Of a DNA stretch of 11,132 nucleotides, positions 6,927-11,132 are shown in pieces; positions within the stretch are counted from its first letter, which is position 1; every line of letters begins with the position of its first letter. Below the pieces are notes generated by a model that saw only the letters and a list, made by a program, of their open reading frames with translations, was not told the DNA's origin and made no database searches. The position numbers and the translations under genes were made by a program. The stretch is from VXNE01 sp964518405 (GTDB lineage Bacteria > Pseudomonadota > Gammaproteobacteria > Pseudomonadales > Azotimanducaceae): contig CAZFGB010000141.1 in assembly GCA_964518405.1 (NCBI GenBank), forward strand, positions 1 to 11,132, in the 5' to 3' direction.

Positions 6927-6971
6927 AAAAGCCAACGGTTCAGGCACGGCTTCCCGTCGACCCCGTTGGCT
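6927..6971 (-). terminator. Hairpin with T run between the PIN toxin gene and pnuC
   Basis: On the minus strand AGCCAACGG and CCGTTGGCT make a perfect 9-bp stem (plus-strand arms 6930-6938 and 6963-6971). The 24-base interior contains a smaller stem, ACGG and CCGT around GAAG. The outer stem ends in TTTT. It lies 57 bp after the toxin stop and 15 bp before the pnuC start, so it may terminate the toxin-antitoxin mRNA or act as a leader attenuator for pnuC. Confidence 0.55.
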
Positions 6972-7027
6972 TCGAAAGGCAATCCAAACCAAGCGCGGCC
7001 GCTCGCATGTCGGCTGCAGGTTGCGAT

Positions 7028-7426
7028 TCAACTCAGCGTTGGGGCTAGCGACGAATCTACGATTCGACGGTCGTTCGTGAGCAGCGTCGCGCCTAGAACT
7101 CGAGCGGTCGCTACGAGAATTCGGTCTGCCGGGTCACGGTGAAAGGAGTCCGGCAGGGCCGCAACCTCGGTGGCGACCGCCGGGGAGATGCCCTGTCTAC
7201 GCACGAGAGGCGGAGCGACGGCCTTGTCCAGCCACTCACGTAGCGGCAATGCCAGCCGAATGCGGCCCAGGCCGGAGAGCATCGCCACCTCCCAGAGGGA
7301 GATGTCAGACACGAATACAGGGCCATCGGGAGTCGCCGCTTCAACGACTTCCCGCTGCCGCGGCGAGAGCTGCATTCGGTCGTTCAGCCACCAGATCAGC
7401 ACGTGTGTGTCCAGCAAGGCGGTCAT
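7028..7426 (-). CDS. vapC: PIN-domain toxin, VapC-like
   Basis: The 132-residue protein is a PIN-domain ribonuclease toxin of a type II toxin-antitoxin pair. The acidic Mg-binding residues are present: D6 (LLDTHVLIWWL), E46 (SLWEVAM), D98/D101 (HRDPADRILVATA) and D119 (LLTNDRRI). In the family these residues cut tRNA or rRNA. The ATG at 7426 is preferred because it overlaps the antitoxin stop (TGATG), a hallmark of coupled TA genes, with GGAGAG nine bases upstream; a TTG at 7429 would add one residue. The antitoxin gene is directly upstream. The length is normal and nothing appears broken. Confidence 0.92.
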   Translation of the reverse strand: MTALLDTHVLIWWLNDRMQLSPRQREVVEAATPDGPVFVSDISLWEVAMLSGLGRIRLALPLREWLDKAVAPPLVRRQGISPAVATEVAALPDSFHRDPADRILVATARVLGATLLTNDRRIVDSSLAPTLS

Positions 7427-7662
7427 CAACGGTTGCTCTCCCAGTGGTCCTCGGGGACGACCGGACCGACAATATCGCCTACAACGGTGACGGTACCCTG
7501 CAACTCGAGCTGGGGATAGCGAGCGAGCGACTGGGTAGCAGGGCCAAGCTCCGCCACGGGTTGGCCGCGCTTCAGGATAACCACACGCTCCCCGGTTGCG
7601 CGGACGCGGTCGAGTATCGAGAGGCAGCGGGCCTTGAAATCAGAAGCGTTGATGTGTTCCAT
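7426..7662 (-). CDS. Phd/YefM-type antitoxin of the PIN toxin
   Basis: The 78-residue protein has the compact N-terminal DNA-binding fold of the Phd/YefM family: MEHINASDFKARCLSILDRV, then GERVVILKRGQPVAEL (24-39). The C terminus (39-78) would wrap and inhibit the PIN toxin. Family members bind palindromes in their own promoter, and one lies directly before this gene (7665-7689). Its stop overlaps the toxin start by one base. There is no Shine-Dalgarno sequence, and the ATG lies eight bases from a -10-like hexamer, pointing to a leaderless transcript. Phd-type antitoxins paired with PIN toxins are common, so this is a normal mixed pair. Confidence 0.9.
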   Translation of the reverse strand: MEHINASDFKARCLSILDRVRATGERVVILKRGQPVAELGPATQSLARYPQLELQGTVTVVGDIVGPVVPEDHWESNR

Positions 7663-7664
7663 AA

Positions 7665-7699
7665 GTGACTAGTATTAATGACCAGTCACACCAAGTCAA
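7665..7699 (-). promoter_or_regulatory. Promoter and autoregulatory operator of the PIN toxin-antitoxin operon
   Basis: On the minus strand TTGACT (plus 7694-7699) and AATACT (plus 7671-7676) form a -35/-10 pair with a 17-bp spacer. A 25-bp imperfect palindrome (7665-7689), with 9-bp arms GTGACTAGT and its near-complement (8 of 9 positions), covers the -10 and most of the spacer. This is where a Phd-type antitoxin would be expected to repress. Transcription from this -10 would start within about three bases of the ATG. Confidence 0.65.
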
Positions 7700-7754
7700 C
7701 GACCGAGACTTGCAAAGGACGTAGCGTGGTCTGACCAACTCTTGCACGGGATCA

Positions 7755-8477
7755 TCACCTTTCCGAGGCCGTCGGGGCGATGATCAGCTCCCGGACAGTG
7801 ACCTCGGGGGGTTGCCGATACGCAAACAGGACCGCGTCCGCGACATCATCCGGTCGTAGCCCACCTTGGAGACGGTCCTTGTTGGCTTGGTAGGCCTCGA
7901 TCAGGTCCGCCTGGGTCGACCGGCTGAGCAGGTCGGTGTCGACCAGGCCCGGAGAGATCAGCACGACCCGAACTCCGGACCCAGCCGCTTCGGCGCGCAG
8001 TCCCTCGGTGAGGCCCCGGACGGCGAACTTCGTTCCGACGTATACAACGTGATTGGGGCCGTACCGATGCCCGGCGGTTGACCCGATGTTGACGATGGTC
8101 CCCGTGCGCCGTTCGAGCATCCTGGAAAAGACCACGGACGTGGTGTTCAGCAACCCCACGACGTTGGTCTCGAACATCCCCTGCCAATGCTCCGGTTCCT
8201 GGTCCTTGAACGCCGAGAGGTTCAGCCAGCCGGCGTTGTTGACCAGCAGGTCGACCGGCCCATGCATCTCCTCCGCCTCGGCCACGGCAGCGCGGAAGCC
8301 CTCGACATCGGCGACGTCGTTCTCCCGGCAGAGGGTGTCGGAAAGGTCCAGCGCCCGCAGGCGGTCGACGCGGCGGGCGGTCAGCAGCAATGGATGGCCC
8401 GCCGCGCTCAGCGCCCGCGCGATCGCCGCGCCGATGCCAGCGCTGGCTCCGGTAATCACTGCCAATGGCTTGGTCAT
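7755..8477 (-). CDS. Short-chain dehydrogenase/reductase (SDR), classical type
   Basis: The 240-residue protein is an NAD(P)-dependent oxidoreductase with a Rossmann fold. The cofactor loop is TGASAGIG (9-16) and the NNAG motif is at 80-83. The catalytic tetrad is N105, S133, Y146 and K150 (YVGTK), and PG at 176-177 follows the active site as usual. Two arginines after strand 2 (TARRVDRL) favour NADP(H). The overall layout resembles YdfG-type serine/3-hydroxy acid dehydrogenases, but the substrate cannot be assigned. The ATG at 8477 has AGGGAGG three bases upstream, close but usable. It lies between two toxin-antitoxin modules, all on the same strand: 156 bp after the ParE-like toxin and 92 bp before the second antitoxin. 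Confidence 0.92.
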   Translation of the reverse strand: MTKPLAVITGASAGIGAAIARALSAAGHPLLLTARRVDRLRALDLSDTLCRENDVADVEGFRAAVAEAEEMHGPVDLLVNNAGWLNLSAFKDQEPEHWQGMFETNVVGLLNTTSVVFSRMLERRTGTIVNIGSTAGHRYGPNHVVYVGTKFAVRGLTEGLRAEAAGSGVRVVLISPGLVDTDLLSRSTQADLIEAYQANKDRLQGGLRPDDVADAVLFAYRQPPEVTVRELIIAPTASER

Positions 8478-8633
8478 GGGCCTCCCTGGTGCATGTCATC
8501 CACTGCAGGCCCAGCGAGTTTGCGCCAGCCGGAGGTTGGGTGGATCTATCCCGCCGTAGGGTATCTCAGAGACGCGGCTGTGCGAAAACACGCGTTGCTT
8601 GCCCGCCCCCTCGGTCCGGAGGCGGCCGGATTG

Positions 8634-8942
8634 TCATTCTTGACCCTCCGGAAGGCGCAGTAGACGTTCGCCCCGCCAGATACGAACGATTCTCGCCCTG
8701 CCCGCATCTCGCCGGTACACGATCCGGAACGGTGGTTGAATGAGTTCACGCAAGAACGTCTGATCGAATTCCGGCACCACGCGACCCATGTCGGGATGGT
8801 CGGCGAGGGCCTGAACGCGCTGAAGAACCTCCGCGATCAGCTTCTCCCCAACCTCCGACACGCCCTGCTCCGCATACCATGCGCGGACGTCTTCAAGGTC
8901 AGCAAGCGCCGACTCGGCGAAGCTGATTGCGATCGGGGACAT
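8634..8942 (-). CDS. ParE/RelE-family toxin
   Basis: The 102-residue protein belongs to the RelE/ParE superfamily of type II toxins. The N terminus IAISFAESALADLEDVRAWYAEQ (4-26) gives the first strand and helix. The middle ALADHPDMGRVVPEF (45-59) and the end LIQPPFRIVYRRDAGRARIVRIWRGERLL (67-95) give the characteristic R-I-V-Y and R-I-x-R-I-W-R-G-E-R strands. RelE proteins cut mRNA in the ribosome, whereas ParE proteins poison gyrase; the sequence alone leans toward ParE but does not settle this. It begins four bases after the antitoxin stop, so the pair is translated from one mRNA. Length is typical (90-105). Confidence 0.88.
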   Translation of the reverse strand: MSPIAISFAESALADLEDVRAWYAEQGVSEVGEKLIAEVLQRVQALADHPDMGRVVPEFDQTFLRELIQPPFRIVYRRDAGRARIVRIWRGERLLRLPEGQE

Positions 8943-8946
8943 GAGG

Positions 8947-9216
8947 CTATTTCAGACCCAGCCGCTCCCTGGCCTCCTCGAAATCAACCTCCCGTCCCGC
9001 TTCCAGGTCCGCCAGCCCGGCAACCACCGCGCGCATGAAATCACGTTCCTCTTCGGCTCGTTCGTATTCCCCTACGGACTGGACGACGGCAACACCCCGG
9101 CCGCGTTTCGTAACCAGCACGGGCCGGCGCACGTCGGTTGTATGATTCACCACGCGCCCCGGATTCACTTTCAGGTCCGACAAGGGAACGAGATCCTCGG
9201 AAAACTTAATGGTCAC
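8947..9216 (-). CDS. Phd/YefM-type antitoxin of the ParE-like toxin
   Basis: The 89-residue protein has the Phd/YefM DNA-binding part at about 8-52, including LVPLSDLKVNPGRVV and RRPVLVTKRGRGVAVVQSVGEYE. An acidic helical tail (EEERDFMRAVVAGLADLEAG...EARERLGLK) would neutralise the toxin. The start is GTG at 9216, with GGAG seven bases before it; no closer in-frame ATG fits the family. It is the first gene of a two-gene operon, and a small palindrome 47 bp upstream (9264-9278) may be its operator. It differs clearly in sequence from the other antitoxin in the window, so the two modules did not arise by recent duplication. Confidence 0.88.
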   Translation of the reverse strand: MTIKFSEDLVPLSDLKVNPGRVVNHTTDVRRPVLVTKRGRGVAVVQSVGEYERAEEERDFMRAVVAGLADLEAGREVDFEEARERLGLK

Positions 9217-9525
9217 CCTACGGCTCCAAAAGACCGATGTTTGGCACTAAGAATAGCTCTTGTTAGAAGACCCTTCTAGTGGTCATTTGTGGGTGTTCCT
9301 GTTCCCCCTTGGTCAATGCAACATGGATGTGGCCGCGCCCCGCAACAACCCGGATGAGCTCACACGCGGGGAAATGGGTGGGCTTGAGCCACCCTTGAAT
9401 TGACCTTCCGACCCGTCTTTGTCAACCTGCTGCCGCACATGGGGCAAGAGACGAACGACTCGTTGGCGACGTGACGCGAGACGTCGCCGCAGCTGCTCCC
9501 CGAACGCATCGAGAGTCACGTAGCC
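9217..9525. other. Gene-poor divergent gap between antitoxin and sulfatase
   Basis: The 309 bp between two divergent starts hold no gene I can support. They contain a small palindrome (9264-9278) and a 6-bp stem, GGGTGG (9376-9381) with CCACCC (9389-9394), followed by TTGAATT. That second hairpin looks terminator-like on the plus strand but has no gene to terminate. A promoter for the sulfatase is not obvious. Confidence 0.5.
9264..9278 (-). promoter_or_regulatory. Possible operator palindrome of the ParE-like operon
   Basis: TAGAAG and CTTCTA form a perfect 6-bp inverted repeat around ACC, 47 bp before the antitoxin start. TATTCT on the minus strand, about eleven bases further on towards the gene, could be a -10 element with no good -35. 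The location suits Phd-type autorepression. Confidence 0.35.
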
Positions 9526-10942
9526 ATGGCGAATAAACGACCCAACATCCTCTGGATATACATCGAAGACCAGGATCCGAGATACGGATGCTACGGCGAG
9601 ACGCTGGTGGAAACCCCAAACATAGACGCCCTTGCGGCGGAGGGCGTGGTGTTCGAGCGGGCGTACTCGCCAGCGCCGGTATGCAGTCCCAGCCGCTCGG
9701 CGGTAATCACAGGCAGCTACGCGATTCGTCTCGGTACCCATGTCCAGCGCTCGAGCCGCTTTCCCGGGGAAGAGATCTACCTGCCGGAGGGCCACAAGAC
9801 CGTGCCGGAGGTGTTCCGCGATGCCGGCTACTTCACGTTCAACAACGGCAAGGACGACTACAACTTCGCCCGTGACCGAAACAGGCTGTACACCGCCGGC
9901 AATGATGAACGGGAGCCGGACGGCAAGGTGAACGGCGGTGTGAGCCTGCAGCGCGGCAGCGGCGATTGGCGTGAGTGTCCTGCCGATATGCCCTTCTTTT
10001 GCGCAGATACAGACCAACGGCGGCAAAGACGGCTACAGCGCCGAGCAGGCATCGGGAGTCCTGCAGCGGCTGGGGGTCGAGGATCCACAACTCGTCAGCC
10101 CTGACGATGTCACCGTACCGCCGCAATATCCGGACATTCCGGAAATGCGCGAGATGGTCGCCAACCAGCTCAACACCATGCTGGTCAGCGACATCCTCGT
10201 AGGCCAGATGATCGAGCGTCTGAAGGCGGACGGACATTGGGGTAACACCATCATTTTCCTCTTGAGCGATCACGGCGCCCTGTTCCCGCGCGCCAAGCAG
10301 ATGTGCTACGAGGAGGGGCTGCACGTGCCCTTGATGGCAGCCGCGCCGGGCATGCCGGAGTTCCAGGGGCTGATCCCTCCGGGTACGCGGTGCAGGGAAC
10401 CGGTCGCCACCCTCGATTTGGGCGCCACATCGCTGGAACTCGCCGGGATCAAGGTGCCGGACTACATGGACTCCGCCAACCTGTTCGAGGGCCCGCAGCG
10501 CGAGCACGTGTTCTCGGCGAGGGACCGCTGCGAATGGGTGGTGGACAGGACCCGCAGCGCTATTGGCGACCGCTATCACTACATCAGGAACTTCATGACC
10601 GACCGGCCGGTCGCGCAGCCCAACTTCCGCGAGGTGTGGCCAGCGATCATACGGACCCGGGAGTTGTTTGAGCGCGGTGAGCTGACACCAGCCCAGGCAT
10701 TGGCCTATGGGCCGAGACCGGCGGAGGAACTGTACGATCTGAAGGAAGATCCGCACGAAACGGTCAACCTGGCGGACGACCCCGACCACCAGGAAATCCT
10801 TGAGGCCATGCGTGCGCTCGTGGAGGCCTGGATCGCCGACACGGATGACCGGGGACAGTACCCGGAATCGAGAGCCGCACTCGCGGTCACCAAGCAACAG
10901 TTTCGGAGGTGGTGCACGGACCCTGTTTTCGATGATGTCTGA
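9526..10942 (+). pseudogene. Type I (formylglycine) sulfatase interrupted by a +1 frameshift
   Basis: The first part, from the ATG at 9526, reads RPNILWIYIEDQDPRYGCYGE, the usual sulfatase start, and then PVCSPSRSAVITG. C53-S-P-S-R57 is the C-x-P-x-R signal in which cysteine is converted to formylglycine. After F158 the frame breaks; deleting one T from the TTTT at 9997-10000 restores MPFFAQIQTNGGKDG, which is family-like, and the frame then runs to 10942 with LLSDHG (metal-binding Asp/His), the normal C-terminal ELYDLKEDPHETVNLADD, and a normal total of about 471 residues. All else looks intact, so the break is recent, a sequencing error, or (less likely) recoded. A sulfatase removes sulfate esters, often from algal or animal glycans; the substrate is unknown. 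Activity would also need a formylglycine-generating enzyme, not seen here. No good ribosome binding site is visible. Confidence 0.88.
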
Positions 10943-11049
10943 CTGACGGTGTTCGGCGGCAGTGCCGCTCGCGGAAGTTGTATCCCCTGTTAGGCCTCCC
11001 GCCAAAATAAACTATCCGATTTAGCCGTGGCTCTGCTATGCTGTCCGGC

Positions 11050-11132
11050 ATGGTCGAGATGGGCCGGGAAGCGGTTGTCGAGGCGTTGCGGGGGAAGTAC
11101 GCGGCGTTGGCGCCGGTGCTGGACGAGCGCAC
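11050..11132 (+). CDS. N-terminal start of an ISAzo13-family-like transposase (cut by window edge)
   Basis: Only 27 codons are visible, from ATG at 11050: MVEMGREAVVEALRGKYAAL followed by APVLDER. A short acidic/helical start followed by [KR]Y-x-A-L-x-P-x-L-D-E-R-T is typical of ISAzo13-family transposases (continuing RRLWAA in relatives). It lies 107 bp after the broken sulfatase; the IS left end should be inside that gap, but without the right end I cannot define the terminal inverted repeats. The gap also holds a small GCGGC/GCCGC hairpin at 10956-10968 and TATGCT at 11037-11042, a possible -10. Identification rests on a short stretch. Confidence 0.65.
   Translation, partial: MVEMGREAVVEALRGKYAALAPVLDER

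Noticed and set aside
9839..11005. A 388-codon minus-strand open frame across the sulfatase.
   Set aside because: It is antisense to a gene with clear sulfatase motifs and has no recognisable protein features; high GC produces such frames.

Overview
The window is GC-rich bacterial DNA that looks chromosomal and most likely comes from a gammaproteobacterium. The main clue is the envC then ctp order at the left end, a layout familiar from Pseudomonas-type genomes (gpmI-envC-ctpA), together with a RhlE-like DEAD-box helicase. The exact lineage cannot be read from the sequence alone.

Left part, about 1-6265, plus strand: the 3' part of an EnvC-like murein hydrolase activator (catalytic site lost, as expected for EnvC); an S41 carboxy-terminal processing protease with PDZ domain and intact Ser/Lys/Gln; a 33-bp palindromic tandem repeat that supplies the protease stop codon; a RhlE-type RNA helicase; then a probable two-gene operon of a nitronate monooxygenase-family flavoenzyme and an aldo/keto reductase. 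These are housekeeping cell-envelope and RNA functions followed by redox enzymes.

Middle part, about 6294-9216, minus strand: reading along the minus strand, a Phd-type antitoxin with a ParE/RelE toxin, an SDR oxidoreductase, a second Phd-type antitoxin with a PIN-domain (VapC-like) toxin, and finally pnuC, a nicotinamide riboside/NMN-type transporter. Two addiction modules with different toxin folds thus bracket one SDR gene. The PIN module has a palindrome over its predicted -10 and an AUG placed so close to it that its mRNA may be leaderless. A hairpin with a short T run separates the PIN toxin from pnuC.

Right part, about 9217-11132, plus strand: a gene-poor 309-bp gap, a type I sulfatase whose reading frame is broken by one extra T near codon 158, and, at the edge, the first 27 codons of what looks like an ISAzo13-family transposase. 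The right half (toxin-antitoxin modules, broken gene, insertion sequence) has the character of an accessory or variable region next to a conserved core segment.

I did not find a clear, wholly new multi-gene system. The most unusual items are the 33-bp palindromic repeat array fused to the ctp stop codon, the paired toxin-antitoxin modules around the SDR, and the single-base frameshift in the sulfatase. No tRNA, rRNA or CRISPR array was seen.
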